A DNA stretch of 64,000 nt from NCBI GenBank assembly GCA_963277665.1, contig OY728131.1:1395090688-1395154687 (forward strand). The letters run 5' to 3'. The notes beneath the pieces were generated by a model. That model saw only the letters and a list, made by a program, of their open reading frames with translations, ran no database searches and was not told the DNA's origin. This DNA comes from Viscum album (Eukaryota > Streptophyta > Magnoliopsida > Santalales > Viscaceae). The position numbers and the translations under genes were made by a program. Position 1 is the stretch's first letter. The number at the start of each line of letters is the position of its first letter. This document shows, one piece after another, positions 11,466 to 25,829 of this stretch.

Positions 11466-14400
11466 TGTAGCGGCCCGACCCCAGCTACCCAGAGACGGTG
11501 CATTACTTCGTAACATTGGCATGATCACAAAAGATCAAGTCTCGAATGACCGATTAGTTTTGTAGCCTTGGAAACACTAGATACATTCATAAATGTTACA
11601 TTACATCATAAAGTGAAAATATACAATAACAAAGTCTCCATAGTCCACACTCATATCCTCTTCTGACTATCCCTACAGGTCATTCATAAAATACTTCTTG
11701 ACATCCTGTAAAATATTAAAACATTGAAAGGGGTGAGCTCAGATGCTCAGTAAGGATAACAATATTACGGAAGCTTTCATAAATAAACATTAACATTTGA
11801 GGCAATGTATAACTAAAACAAAAGCCTTTTAAACATGAACTTCAACATAATATGGAAAAAGTAAAATGAGATAATGTCATTTACTTATTCACATGGATAT
11901 TCTACTTGTCGATCAATCACATGAAATATCAAGAAACACTTTCATAATGATGGAATGCATAATGTCAGACTATCATAACCATGTAGCCAAGGCCTCGTGC
12001 CAAGACCACAAATAATATTTTGTCAAGGCCTCATGACAAGACACTAGTTTGTCTCATGATACATACTGATGCATTGAGGAGCTATAGCGAGCTCCACCCG
12101 TCACTTATTAAGTCCAATTCATTACTCATATGAATAGGTTTAAACATATCATAAACCATAACACAATCGTATCACATAAAACATGCATAAAGGAAACGTA
12201 AAATTTCCACATTTCAATCACAATATATCAATACAACACATGGATATAATAAAAACACTTTGAAAACCATTTTCAATACCAAAATTAATGAAAATTAAAA
12301 CTTTGTATTTATTTTTCATTTTAAAAACGTATGTCTTGTAGAGGAAGACGAAACTCAAATACTGGTCACGATGGCAGAAAAGTCGTTGTCGCCGCATACG
12401 TACGACAAAAACATTCCATTTTTTAATTTAGTAAAACGCTTCGTATAAAAAATATTACTTTTGGATAAATGTAAAACTCAAAGGGTTTTATACACCGTAT
12501 GAAAGACGGTTTTGTATAAAACAAAATATGCCTTAATGAAAGGAGATTGAGACGAAGTCCCATACAAAGATCATTTTTAAAACAAAATAGATATATTATG
12601 TGTATTCAATATAAGTACAAATAAATAAATTACAAATATAAGATATGACATAATAATATCATGACATAATTTGAAAGTAGGAGATTAACCCAAAGAATGG
12701 AAATTGGGTTAAGAAATTCCCTTACCTTGCGTCATGTCTTGACTCGACCGTTCTTTATCCTCCTGAATAATAAACTAGAGTTAATTTATAATTTATTAAG
12801 AACCTTTTTTCAAGTTTTTTTGTCCTTTTATATCACTTATTACCATGTTATGAACATTATGTAATTATTTAAGTTAATAACGGTTGTTTTGTCGATCATT
12901 GGTACTTGAGTCAAAAATAGACATCTTATAATTACAAGTTGTTCATGTTGTGAAATATCCATTATATCCAGAATTATATTCATGATATAGATATCATATA
13001 TCTTATATATATCCATTATATACATTCATTCATAATATTACATAACATTTAGAGGTAAGAAATGAAATGCACTGTTCATGGAGACCGTAAGTCGTACGTA
13101 CGCATGAACGCTAATTTCATTTCTATTTCATATTCAATGGAATGAAATCATAAAGATATAAAGTTATATTATAATTCCAGTATAATATAATATAAAATAT
13201 CATTTACTTAATCCTTTATACATCCCACATATGGCATTAACGATACAAATCACTTTGAGGGGGCGGTAGTCTGCATTTGCTAAAATGAAAATATCGCGTT
13301 TACCCATAATGGAAACAAGAAAGGTATAACATAAATGAAAAATAAATAACCTTAAGTAAAACATAAACATATTATATATCATATATAAATAGAGTTACAT
13401 CTTTATGGCCACCATTGAAGGTGTTATATGAGTGTTGAACAATCATCGTTTATTGAGGCAGAAATTCTCCATCCAAAGAAACAGTATGTTCTTTAACGAT
13501 TAGATGTAGGTGTGTGTATGTGTTGCTCTAATAATTCTTATAAAAACATCATAGTATATTTGGGATACTAGTTTTGTTACAAAAGAAAGGAATAAAAAGT
13601 GTTTAAAGGGTTGGATAAGAAAAACAAAACAAAACAACATTAGAGAAGACATTACCTTAAAATAGGGTAACTATTTTTGATTTGAGCCAAATGATTCCTT
13701 GGGAAGACTTCTACCCAAAGTGAGGCTTCTAAGAGTAAGAGAGGAAAGTTGAGAGAGTATTTGGGAAGAGGTTGGCCGAGCCAAAAGGCTTTGAAAGTGT
13801 GATTAAGGTGGTAGAGGTGGGGGCCTTTTATAAGTGGAGAGGAGGGGCACTCTTGGAATGTAATAAAATGTTACTTTATTATACAATGATTTTCGGATTA
13901 TAAAGGTCCCACACTTATATAATTCGAGGCTAAGGTGGTAAGGGTTCTAAATATTCTCATCCAATAGGCTTTGGACAAGTGTGATGCTTAAATTTTACAT
14001 TATCATTTCATTTTACTTAAATTGTTAATTAATGAGGTAATCACTGCATTATCATGGTGTCATAAATAATTTAATTTATTTAATGTCTAAAAATTATAAA
14101 ACAAATATCATGATGTAGGAAATATTTTTATATTTCTAATTAATACATATAGTCAAAAATATGACTTTAATAACCCCATTTAAAAATTGTTGTAGTAAAA
14201 CAACTCTTGTTTGTGACATTTTTATTTTAATATTAAATAAAATGTTTTTAATGTCATTTTCCTACCAAAGTGGATCCATGGGGTCCCCAAGTTGACCCAT
14301 GGATTGTAATGGTCGTCCATTACTCATCAAATAGGGGTAGTACAAGTGTAAAGGTATTTTCATATTTTTATAATATCATTTTTACCTTAAATTTCACTAA

Positions 14401-15189
14401 ATACCTTTAATCGTGATTAATTAAACTTAAAAGTTACTATTCACCAAAAATTATTTTAATCCCATTGAACCAAATTTTACTTCCTACTGACAACCATGTA
14501 TGTCGGATTTTTGAAAATCAAATCACAGAAGTGGTAATGTTTTAATTTAAACAAAAATTCAGTTTTTAACTGCCACTTAGTGGTTTCACCATTCATCAAA
14601 AATTGAAGTTTTTCAGAACAATGCCAAAATTTCACCCTAACCTATAATTGATATTCCGAATTCAAAAATGATTTCTATTTTATGAAATTCCAAAAATATA
14701 AGTTGGATTAATTAATTTCAAAATTAATTCCCACTGTCACAACAAATAGCGTGTTTTAAGAAACAATATATATCAAAAGATTGACAATTGTTTATGTCCA
14801 ATTTCAAAGTGAAATTAATTCTAATGAACACCATTGGATAAAATGGTAAAAATATATTCTAATTATACATTAAAACAACTCAATAGTATAATTTATCACT
14901 ATAAATTATTTTTATTAAAATGTTGTTTTAAGTATTTTCCACTATTCATAAAAATTTGGAAGTTCTCAGAAAATTACAAAAAATTCAACATTGGATAACT
15001 TCGACATTCCAAATCCAATAATGAAGTCCATTTTGAAATATAAAATATATATAATTTCAAAAAGTGCGTATTACTATTCATAAGGGCTATTTTGATTAGT
15101 CGCGGTGTGTTGGAATCTTGAACTTGCGTATAATGCAAGCTATTGTATTATTGAAAGAGAAGCGTATCGTGGAAGCTCGGGGTGTTACA
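11466..15189 (-). repeat. 5' LTR of element 2
   Basis: The minus strand starts TGTAACACCCCGAGC (15189) and ends GGGTCGGGCCGCTACA (11466). It matches 5397-9116 along its whole length. TATA box CTTATAAAAGG is the complement of 13822-13833. A donor-like AAG|GTAATG lies 178 bp downstream (GT = complement of 13654-13655), and an acceptor-like TTTTACAG|GATG lies 240 bp before the LTR end (AG = complement of 11706-11707). Confidence 0.92.
13822..13833 (-). promoter_or_regulatory. TATA box of the element 2 5' LTR
   Basis: CTTATAAAAGG on the minus strand, within a GC-richer patch (GGCCCCCACCTC just downstream). The same placement is seen in all related LTRs of the window (7751, 27191, 46183, 54484, 61917). 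Confidence 0.75.
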
Positions 15190-15194
15190 TTCTC
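15190..15194. repeat. target-site duplication of element 2, right copy
   Basis: TTCTC, identical to 5392-5396. Confidence 0.8.
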
Positions 15195-18100
15195 ACATTG
15201 ATAAAATCAAGAAACAAAATCTCTATCTTCCCAAAATATTACCTTTTTCAAGTCATTTTCAAATAACATGAATTACATAAAATATACTAGACGTTGAATT
15301 TTTAAATTAATCCTCAAAACATAACATCAAGTATTATCAAGGAGTCCACATATCTCAAATAGAATCATGAAATTAACATTGTGAAATTTTTATCATGAAT
15401 TATAGTTCAACATCATTACATTGACACATTTTAGTCCTTTAATATTTAAAGGCAAAATATTAGTCTTTTGTAAACTTCATTCCACATTTTCTTTCAGTTT
15501 ATCCTCCATTATTCGATAATTAAATCATATAGATAATATAATTTTTATTTATTCCTCTACTTATATATTCCTATACTTCATCACAATTCTATCTCATAAT
15601 TTCTTTAATACGTTATTTTCCTTTATATAAATAAATATAATCTATCATAACCCTTTCTATTTGGGATCCATTCTTCTATTTTACCAACACATCATTCAAA
15701 CTCTTCCTTAAAATGTATTAACTTATTAGATTTTGACCAACTCAACATTCTATGATCTCATATTTTAATAATCATCACCTTTAAATATACATAACATACA
15801 TTAATATTAACTTTGAATCATGTGGGTTTAAAAAAATCATCAAATTGAATGACCTCCCAGGCTGAGCTCAAGATCATACATGAAAAAATCAGAATTATGA
15901 AATATTATTCTTTCACATTAGTGAATAATCTAGATATCACATGTACTTATGAACATCTTCATAATATGGATTAGTGATTCATGCTTCATTACTCTCTCAT
16001 TTCAGAATTTACATCAACCATATTTATCAAATACACTAAACACTTCAAATTTCATTTTTAGCTTATTGATTTTCAATTAATAAATGATTCTCTAAGAGAA
16101 TCCCACACTACTATTGATTAAAATTAAAATATTCACCTCCTAAAACCATTTCATTTATGTTTCTTTTACCATTATATAATTTTAAATTAACTTCAAACAT
16201 ATATGCTTCATGTAATATTTTTTCAATATTATGCATCTCGGTTTTCTTATGTACTTTTCCAACTGTTCAGCCCTTCCATTTTACATATAAAAAACGTTTT
16301 CTTATATAAAAAATCCACCCTCTAGAATCAGAATAAATTGAAAACTATAATTATATAGTCAAGATAATTTTTACTTTTAATAACCCACATACCTCTATAA
16401 AATTATAATTATATAACTTTCACTTTGTTCATATTTCATATCACTCTTAGCTACCTCACCTTCCGGATACAATTCATCTCAATATATGCAACTCATATTC
16501 TAATAGTGTAACTATTAAAAGTATAACTTCTAGATTCTTTATAATATGTCCTTCCCTAACAACTGAAAACAAATTTTTTACAAATATATATATATAATTT
16601 TTAATTTTGGAATATAATTACTTCTAAATAAAAAATCACGCTAGCTTAAAGTGTATCTTTTGGAACCATTCTTTTAGAAATAGTGACCCCTTATTAAACT
16701 ATTCCTCAATAAAATTCTCACAAATAACATTGGAAAATACAATACATTAAAAATTTTGATGGGCTTTTTATTCTACACTTTTAGATTTGTTTTCCAAACC
16801 ATAAAATATCATTAAAAACATTAATCATTTTATAAAAGTCTAATATTTTATTAAGATAAGTGTCTTGACCTAACAATTCTAGAAAAAAATGTTTTTTATA
16901 TAATTCCATCACTCAGTGACAAGAAATTTTTATCCGTTGATTCTTTTTTTCTCTCCATTTAATTATATTTCATAACTTTTCAACCAATTTTTAATAACAA
17001 TATCATCATATTCACAAAATATAATGTAATTAGTTTTTTACTTCTCTAAGCCTTTATAAATTTAATCTAAATTATTGGGTGGTAACTAAAAACATCATTA
17101 TGTATGAAAGAAATAATGAACAGAAATTTTTATCTTTAACTAGTTAAATATATCCCTTGGTATAACCATAATTAACATACTAGAAATATTATATTTGGTG
17201 TAAATATTCATTAATGTTATATATACATGAAAAAATTTATCATTCATGAAGTTATATTTGAAATCAATATATTTGGATTTGGTCTGTTGCATTGGATTTT
17301 TTATTGATCAATTTCACACCCATTATCACAAATTATTTCTCTGTATTTTCTCAATATTCATTATTAAAACATTCAAATTTCCTTTTATATATACATTTTT
17401 TTAAAAGAATAATTAGAAGTAATATACAGATATTCAGTTATACTAAAATTCATAGAAATTTGATGATTATAATTATATTTCAATCAAGTTCTCCATAAAA
17501 TAATGTTCCTAAATATATTTATTTCTTATCATTAAATTTTCTATCCCAATTAACATATATGAAATTCAAAAAGGATAGTTCATTAAATATTTTTTATATT
17601 AGACAATAATTCATGGTTTTATTGACATACCTAAGACATTACATGGTATTTAATATGTTTGATTCATTTAGATCACTTTGATACTGAGAACACAAATCTT
17701 CTTCATACAAAATATGAGATCACTATTTAGTAACATGAATAAGTTTTTTAAGATTCTGAAACATTTTCCAATTCACCATTTTTCCTATATTATCTTTTAT
17801 CAAATACACATAAACTATTATGGGTGTGGTTTCATCCTTCAAATATTACATGCTAAATTTCAAAAAAGAATCCATCAAATATTTCTACATAGATAAGAAG
17901 ATTTATCTTCCATTCTACCGGCCTTTTAATCCCAATAAATAATTCATCTATTTAATCATTGATATTTCAATATTCGTTTTATCAGATTTGTAAATTATTC
18001 ACAAGAATACTCCCAACCACCTATAAAAAATATACCAAAAATGTCGATAATTAAAATTAGGGTATTGGCACTTATCTACTTCACATATACGTTCCTATCC

Positions 18101-19153
18101 AAATTTAATTTAGAAATGTTTTGTTTTTTAAGAAACTATCATATTTTGAGTACACTGATTTAAAGGACTATTTTAACCAATAAAATAATTTTTTCAGTTT
18201 TTACTCCATAGTTAAATAGTTATCAAGTATAAAACCTTCATGTTATTGAATTAAAACTTTTTTTCATTATCACAATTTAGTAATGTAGATTTTACATTCC
18301 CAATATAAATATTTAGTATCTGTAAGCTGAATCAACAAGAAATGTTTTGATAGTTTCATGTATTTCAATTGATGAAAAGATTTACTAAATGATTATTATA
18401 TACAACTATGAATTCTATTTTCAAAATAATCAGGATTTATTCCTTTATTCTTCACCCTTTTCATTTTATTTATTCAGAAACACCCATTTGGTTCTGATCA
18501 TATTGTTTACTTCCTCTTTAGGTATACGATTTCAAGTATTATTTTTTTCAGTATAACAGAAAACATAATTTATTTCATTTATCAACTACTTTTTTTTAAT
18601 ATCCTTTAAAATTAATTGTGATTCCACCTAACAAACAAGAGCTATTTCATTTTTATGCCCCATTTTTTTTTCTAGTCTACACCAGAGCATTTAAATTTCA
18701 AATATTGTTTTTTGGTTCAACATGATTATATTAATTATAAAATTTCATTCATTTACATTTATATATAATTAAATAATTATTGGATTTATCAAAGTAAATG
18801 TCAACTTTATTGGGTTTATGAATATCATCCATTTTCGGAACATTTTTAGAATTATTCATGTTATATTTCATTAATTTCTCAAAATGTGCATATCCAATTC
18901 GCCTAAACATGGACTTATATTCAATAAATTTTACATAATAAGAATGAACCATCATGTGTATCAGTTGTTTCCAAAATATGAATGTTCTAACCTTATATTA
19001 GTATCCCTTGAGTACTCCTTCCTCTACTTTTTCATCAAGAATTCCAAAATCTTAAATTCTGATATTTATTAAATAGATACTAACAGAATTCTCGAAATAC
19101 ATAATTGTAGATTTATTATTATACCACATATCATAGGGATTAATACTTGTTTC
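15195..19153 (-). pseudogene. decayed Ty1/copia pol, right half of the locus hit by element 2
   Basis: No long frame survives, but minus-strand fragments keep copia order from high to low coordinate. At 18955-18749 a 68-codon frame contains FRRIGYAHFEKLMKYNM and VPKMDDIHKPNKV, like the copia gag-pre-integrase domain (H.R.GH..F..L, GLP.I..PN.VCE). At about 17822-17735, YLIKDNIGKMVNW...MFQNLKKL resembles the copia integrase TFIDDYSRKMWVY...F..FK. At 17031-16990, LYFVN plus a frameshifted DDI resembles the reverse transcriptase YVDD site. At about 15890-15855, ILSSAWEVI resembles the RNase H LSSAEAEY motif. Each match alone is weak; the order supports the call. The element is old and entirely inactive. 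Confidence 0.6.
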
Positions 19154-22100
19154 TGACACCAAAAAAATATATATCCTAATTTAGAGTAACTAAATTATGA
19201 ATATATTAAAATATATTTTTATATAAATGTTATTTCATCAAAATATTCATATTTCATTATCATGTTTAAGAATCTATCTTCTAATACGTTGTAATTTTAC
19301 TAAAGAAAAAAATTATATTATTTTAAAATAATTATGTTTATAAAATATAATATTTAGTTACTAATTCTAGTTTTACAAGTGTTTTATGGAAATTAATAAT
19401 AATAAGAACTACTATTTTAAAAAATTATTTCACTAAAAAACATACACTATACTTAAGTTTTTTAAAATTTAAAATAGAAAATTATAGAAATATAATTTGA
19501 ATTTTTTTATTTCTAATTTATATGTTAGTTTAAGATTAATTTTTATGTTTTTTTTCTAAAATGGTTGACTTTTATACAAATAGTGAAATATTTAATTTAT
19601 ATAAATTATATGACTTTTATGACATTATTAGTATATGAATATGCATTAGAAATTTATGAATCATTTTTCAATGCAAAAATATTTATTTTATAAGTTACAA
19701 TATAATTCTAAAAATAATATTAATTTACAAACAAAAACGTGAAATTTTAATGATTAAGTTATAAATTAAATTTTTTTTAATACATCATACATTTAGTATA
19801 TTAATGTTAATTACTTTCTATTTTAGAAATTGAATCAGATAAAATTTGATTTCAAATATATTATTTGTGGTCTCAATTAATCTAATAAGTACCACATTAA
19901 TTTTAATAATAAATCATAATTTACCTTAGGTTAAAAATAGAAAGGACATTAAAAGATTAAACAGTAAACATTTAAGATTAATTTACCTCCAACATGTTTA
20001 TAAAAAGTATTTTCAAATATGGATGTGGCCTTTTTCAAAGTTATCAATTATCTACTACATTATTTATCAATTTTAGATCAACTTTCACTGAGAGTGAATT
20101 CCTACTATTGTAATGTTTTGGGTATTCAAAATAATTTCATCCCCTTTAAATTATAAATTAGGGTCTCTTATCCTCATTTTTTGTCACATCAAAACCTAAT
20201 TACGTTGGCCCAAAATATATAGAAAAATATATTTAACACTCATATATATGTTCCATTAATTATATTTTTCTCAAAAGACTTACCATCTAAGGCTTAAACC
20301 CCTATGAAAATGAGATAATCCAATAAGTGAGATATAAATTTATAATTGGTCTTTTTTATTTTTATATTTAACTACTTTCCCTTATTATACATCAAACTAC
20401 ATTAAACTATTGTAAAATGAGGAAATAAATATCATTATTATAGTGTTATGTTATTATAATTATTGTAAAATCTTCAATAACCATTCCATTTATTATTTTA
20501 AAAAATGTAATTGGTATTCATTCATTATAAAAACTACCACCTCCATGACGCAATGTGTCTCATTTTCCATCACTATCATAAAACGATGTTCATAATAGAG
20601 ATTTTAAAATATAATTAAAATATTTAGGAAATATTTTATGTTTCTAAATGATAAAACAAATTAATCATTTTACCAATCCTATGTATAATTAAATCATCAT
20701 CCCTTCATACGTGTGGACTACCACCTTTATGGAATAATTGATTTCAAATTTTGTTTTTATCACTAAAGTTTATAAATGGTAGTAACAATGTTTTTAAAGT
20801 TGAAATATTATGATTATGACATATTTAAGGTTCCTTTATAATAAATTTAATAAACTACGAATGATAATATCAACAAAAAATCATCATTTATTCAATTATC
20901 TAAAACAAGATTTCTAAGAGGAAACATTTTTTATTTATATTAGGTATTATTTTCATATCCCTTAATAATTATTATAATTCCATAAAATTATAATATATCA
21001 CAATAATAAACACTAAATATTATAATTAGTATTATTATGTAATGATATTAACCATAAAACAACATATAAAGGTATGTTCATCCAGACATGATTATGTATG
21101 GGTTTGTTTGACAACCTAATTTTGAAGTGCTATGATTTTATACCATGGATGAATATTTGAACATAATTACTAGTATAATATGATATAAATGTGTAAATAA
21201 TGATTCATTATTGGTTATATTATTAGAACACTATTATTAAAATCATTAATTAAAAAACTCATTTCATTTATCATGATTCATGAAAACATACTTGTTATCG
21301 ATTTTATCTTCATGGTTAAACACTAAAACACCCTTTAATGGATTTTTAAACATCATATATTTTTATTAATCTACCCTAAAAGTAAATTTAATGTAGTTTT
21401 AGTTATTAATTTTTTATTAATAATGAACATGGATACTTATATTATGAAATTAGTTTAAATAAATAAAAATCTAAACACCTGATGTAGTAAAATATGTAAA
21501 AAAGATACCAAATAGAATTAATATATATAATTACTATATATTAATATTATAGATGAATATTTCATTGATTATGTATTTAAATTAGGATATTAAGATAGTT
21601 ATGTTTGTAATATAGAAGGTTTAATAATGTTTGTGGAAGTTGGGGTAAGAGCTAAGGTTTATTTTTCTCAAATATGAATTCATTGAGTCATGTTTATGTT
21701 ATACTCCTTATTTTATTTTCCAAGGTAAAATGATACTCCATATTAATTTCTTATTATTATACTCTTATATATCATGATATTTATTGTTCTATTAAAATTA
21801 ATACATATCAGGAGGTTTTTATTCAAATGTTACAAAGGATGTAAGGTTTCTCTTGGTCTCATTTATCATTATTTGATAAATGTTACATATTGTGAACTAG
21901 GTTTCAATTAAATGGTATATTATTGATTTAATATCCCATTAATGTTCCATTATTTCGTTCTTGGTAATTATTTGGATATATTAATAGAAATCATGTATTT
22001 TTTTAAAATGTCTTTTGACATAAGTGTTATCCCAGATGTAAGATATTTGGGTGTGTCAAATTTCATTCATTGATTTATGATAATTCCCCAAAAATTATTT

Positions 22101-24132
22101 CATATATGTTGGGAACATTATACCTTTTGGATATATTATGTGGTAATATCTCAATTTTTTTTCCACCTAATCCCCATTTTACGTATTTTATACTTTGTAA
22201 TGTATGATACCTATAAAGGAAATTTATAAATCAAATATTAATTCATTATGTTATAATGTTTTATCTTGAACCTTGGTGTTACGTGATTGGGTTCTCTTAT
22301 ATTAATAATTTATTATATGATATTTTATAATCATATTTATTAAAATTATGTTTAAAAAATATGGTTTTATTGCTCATTTTACAATGTGGTTTTTCAACAA
22401 TGGTAATTTTCATGTATTGAAAATGATCCTTTCACAATCAAATGTCTTACCTTTGGTTCCAAATTTCCAATAAAAAAATCTATGTGATTTTAAGGCAGTA
22501 TTATTCAAAATTCTCATTAAAAGTAAATGTTTTTTAAAATATTTCAACTCAAATATAAAAAGCTACTTTTGAAAATGACATATAATTTTTTATTTTAAAT
22601 CAATTTTAAAAATGTTTTCAAAAATATATTTTATGTTTTTACCTCAATTTTTATTTATATATTCAAAATCATTTATCCACATCAAATTTATGTCGCATGA
22701 TTTATCTTCTAATAAATATATATATTTATTATTTGGGGGATTGGACGAGTGGTATAAAAAAATTGGTTATTTATCCATTATTGTGGGACATCATTTGAAT
22801 AATTCTTTTACAAATATATTTTCCTTCTATTTCAGCATCCTTCTATGTTTCCTTTTTTGGACTATGGATATGTTCTTTTAAAACCATCCTCCTTAAATAT
22901 CTAGATTTTATTATGAGATTTTAATTCATATCAAAATAGTGATCTGACGTCACATTTTTATTTCCTAATCATTTTTTGTGTATAAATATAATCTTTCTTC
23001 CAATTCCCATTTGCTTTGAATGTCCAGTTTGTTATTCTTTTTATTGAAGTGTGTCCACCTAGATAAAAAACATCATTTATTTTTGAAATTTTTTTTTCAG
23101 AACTATATAAAATTTACGTATACGGTGTAATTTCCCCATGAATTATTATTCTCATTTAATATTCTTAACCTTTAATGTTACTAAATAACTTTGGATAATA
23201 ATTTTTTTCCATGGGATTATCATGTTATTAATTTTGTAATGTGAATCAATTTAAAAAGGACATAAAACAAATTTTATTCCATGGTTTTCTTATATTTTGT
23301 TTAATGAATCCCATTTTATTTCCATGAGTCCTTCATATAATAAAAATTAAATTATTGTCATATAAATATTAATAATAATAATAATTATTTATAGGTTTAG
23401 TGATGCCAGGGTCAGATGTTTTCTTATGGCACACTCGTGTATGATTAATAATTATGTGAAGGGTGGGAACGATATGTCTATTCAAAAGATTACGTAAAAC
23501 ATCAAAATTAATTATATAATTGGGAAATGAGTTGTAATGATTTTTTAATTATTAAAAACTTGTATTGATTCCTAATATTTTATTGAAAATATAATAATGA
23601 AATAGATTGACCATTTATTTATTTAATTACTTATAGATGTTCCACAAATATGAAGTATTATTTTTTGTGATATATAAACTATTTAATATGTATTCTTATT
23701 TTATACCATGATTTATTATTTATTATTTTTTTGGTATAATTTTCTTATGTATCCTCATTATATATATATAATTATTTTATGATCACTTATTATCTTTAAT
23801 TGTCACTTGTATTTACCCTTATTGAGAATATGACATCCTACTTTTCTTGTGTTTCTTTTTCTCCAGGTTACGTGTAAGAGTAACAAATATGATTTTTCAA
23901 GAATGGAATATTCTGTAAAGAGTTTTTTTGGAGATATTAATGATGTGTTATTGATTAAGCAATTGATTAAATAGTGGAAACAATTTCCATTATTTAAAAA
24001 ACATCATGAGTTTTTTTATTTAATGTTTTGTAGTAATTCAATAAAATTATAAACCTTAATGACTTTGGTAATGTATTGAAATCAAAAAAAATTAATTAAT
24101 TTAATTTAAAATTTCCCACATATGATATACTA
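19154..24132 (+). repeat. LTR A, old plus-strand LTR of the same superfamily
   Basis: It begins TGACACC near 19154 and aligns along its length with LTR B (25830-32340), though highly diverged. Conserved marks are a TATA-like TTATAAATTA (20151), GGACTACC-type motifs at 20533 and 20717 (184 bp apart), and an acceptor-like TTTCTTTTTCTCCAG (AG 23865-23866) 266 bp before the inferred end. The end (about 24132) is set by a degenerate primer-site-like TTGTTTTTATCAAATC that follows. Edges may be wrong by tens of bases. Confidence 0.65.
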
Positions 24133-25829
24133 TTGTTTTTATCAAATCTGGCTATATATAAATTTGGAGGTTTGAATGTTATCAGTTCAAGAATCTTTTG
24201 GATTCCAAACTTTTATAAATGTCTATTAAGCTATGGATTATCATAATTTTAATGTTATATATATCCATTTATTATATTTGAGGAAATATAGAAAATTATA
24301 TGGATTAAGATAAGAGAACCATAGTGAAAACCCTATTTATATGTTTAAGGGATAAGTCAAAGTGTAGTATAACATCTATAAATTTTGGTGAACTATTGAA
24401 CATGTGGTTTTTATATAAATGACATCCCTTTATAGATATAAAATCTTGATACATGGTCTAGAATAGATGTTACTAGGGGTAGTGAACTTGAAAATGGACA
24501 ATTTGGTATTAAATCAATTTTCACGAGGTGTATGAAAAAGTATCCTAAAAAACGCCTAGTTTGAAACTCTTGATGGATATGAATAGGTTAATAACATTAT
24601 CTTTTTGAACTATTATGAATGATTTACTTCCTTATTTATTTTAAGGATAATTTCAATAAATATAAGAAAACAAAACATAAATTATCCTAGGTAAATCCAA
24701 TTTGGTTATAGGATAAACAACGTGCGGATAGTTTAAATGATAGTATCATATGATGAAATGAATGTGTTATTAGAGAAGATATTTTGGGGTTGATCATTCA
24801 TATTCATGTTATAATTTAATATGACTCTATTATATATTATCCTAATCATTTTGAAAATTGTATTTTCCTGAAAAAGGACCAGAAAAATGAATCTGTGAAT
24901 AGAATGTTTCCAGAAAACACTATATCTTAAAAATGAGTAAGGTATCATACATAAATGGTTTAGAATAATAGTATGTTATTGTTATGATAGAATATGTATG
25001 TATCATGGTCATACATATGGTATTAGGGATGATATTTTAATTTAAAAATAAATATTGAAAATATTCTCTATTTTCATTATTGAGTGATATTAATCAATGA
25101 TATTTTGGTATTTATAAAATATATGTGGATTATGTGAAACATCCAACGATTTTCCGTTGATAATTTTTATTTAATGTTTTTGGAAACATATAATTAATGG
25201 TGTCAATAACCTTAAAAAGTGATTTAATAAAAAACTAATAATTTATTAGGATAACTATTTAAGACCACATGATTGAGTTACAGATAAATTTTAGGATTAA
25301 TATATGTTTGATGATAAGGTAATAATTGGTTGAATTATTTTTGAGGAAAATATGTTTTATTTTATTTATTTTCTTGAAATCAATTATTAGTGTAATTAAA
25401 TAGTAGATCAATGATATTCCTATAAAATTTTATCTATTTTTTGGGATTATTGTGTTTATATATATATATATATATAATTTATTGACTTTATGAACTAGTG
25501 ATTAATAAATTTATGGGTTAATGTTAGTTTAAATTTTTTAGGAAAACATAATCTCACAGTGGTTAAATTTCATGGATATTCGAATGGTTTTGAGAGATGA
25601 CTATTATGGAGAATATATTATTAGGTTATATAAATACAGGGGTACACAATTGTATGAATGTATAATTTTTACGAAATATATGTTACCTGATATAGCCTAA
25701 TAGAGTAATATATTTTTCATATTAGAGGTTATATCATGAATGTTGAGTATGCTAGGAATACCATAACTTAATTTGATTATTTAGGATTAATTAAAATTAT
25801 GAGAAAAAAATTTATTTAATGTGGGATAA
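24133..25829 (+). mobile_element. 1.7 kb decayed interior between LTRs A and B
   Basis: It starts with a degenerate primer-binding-site-like sequence and ends with AATGTGGGATAA before the LTR B start TGTAACAACCC. I find no zinc knuckle, pol motif or tRNA-like box. If A and B are one element, this is a short non-autonomous interior like those of elements 2 and 3. A (TA)10 run lies at 25457-25476. Confidence 0.45.
25457..25476. repeat. (TA)10 microsatellite
   Basis: A pure TA dinucleotide run. Confidence 0.9.

Larger units (their letters stand above)
5397..15189 (-). mobile_element. element 2: complete non-autonomous gag-only Ty3/gypsy-related retrotransposon (TR-GAG/LARD type)
   Basis: Two LTRs of 3720 and 3724 bp (5397-9116, 11466-15189) flank a 2349 bp interior, with an exact 5-bp target duplication TTCTC outside. 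On the minus strand the order is 5' LTR (15189-11466), primer-binding site, gag with three zinc knuckles, an antisense tRNA-like sequence, a short pol-end remnant, polypurine tract, 3' LTR (9116-5397). No protease, reverse transcriptase or integrase is present, so movement would need enzymes from another element. The LTRs match at roughly nine bases in ten by eye, making this one of the younger insertions here. It sits inside an older copia-containing locus. Confidence 0.9.

Noticed and set aside
15840..15900. Ty3/gypsy RNase H (HDLELAAVV-like) on the minus strand
   Set aside because: One frame gives YDLELSLGGHS, but the neighbouring frame gives ILSSAWEV, and the surrounding order of remnants is copia; the copia reading is preferred with low confidence.
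18884..19072. Plus-strand 62-codon frame
   Set aside because: It is opposite the minus-strand copia gag-pre-integrase remnant at 18749-18955, which has the recognisable motif.
22612..22881. 89-codon plus-strand membrane-like protein
   Set aside because: It lies inside LTR A, is Phe/Ile/Tyr-rich from AT composition, and the matching part of LTR B has no open frame.
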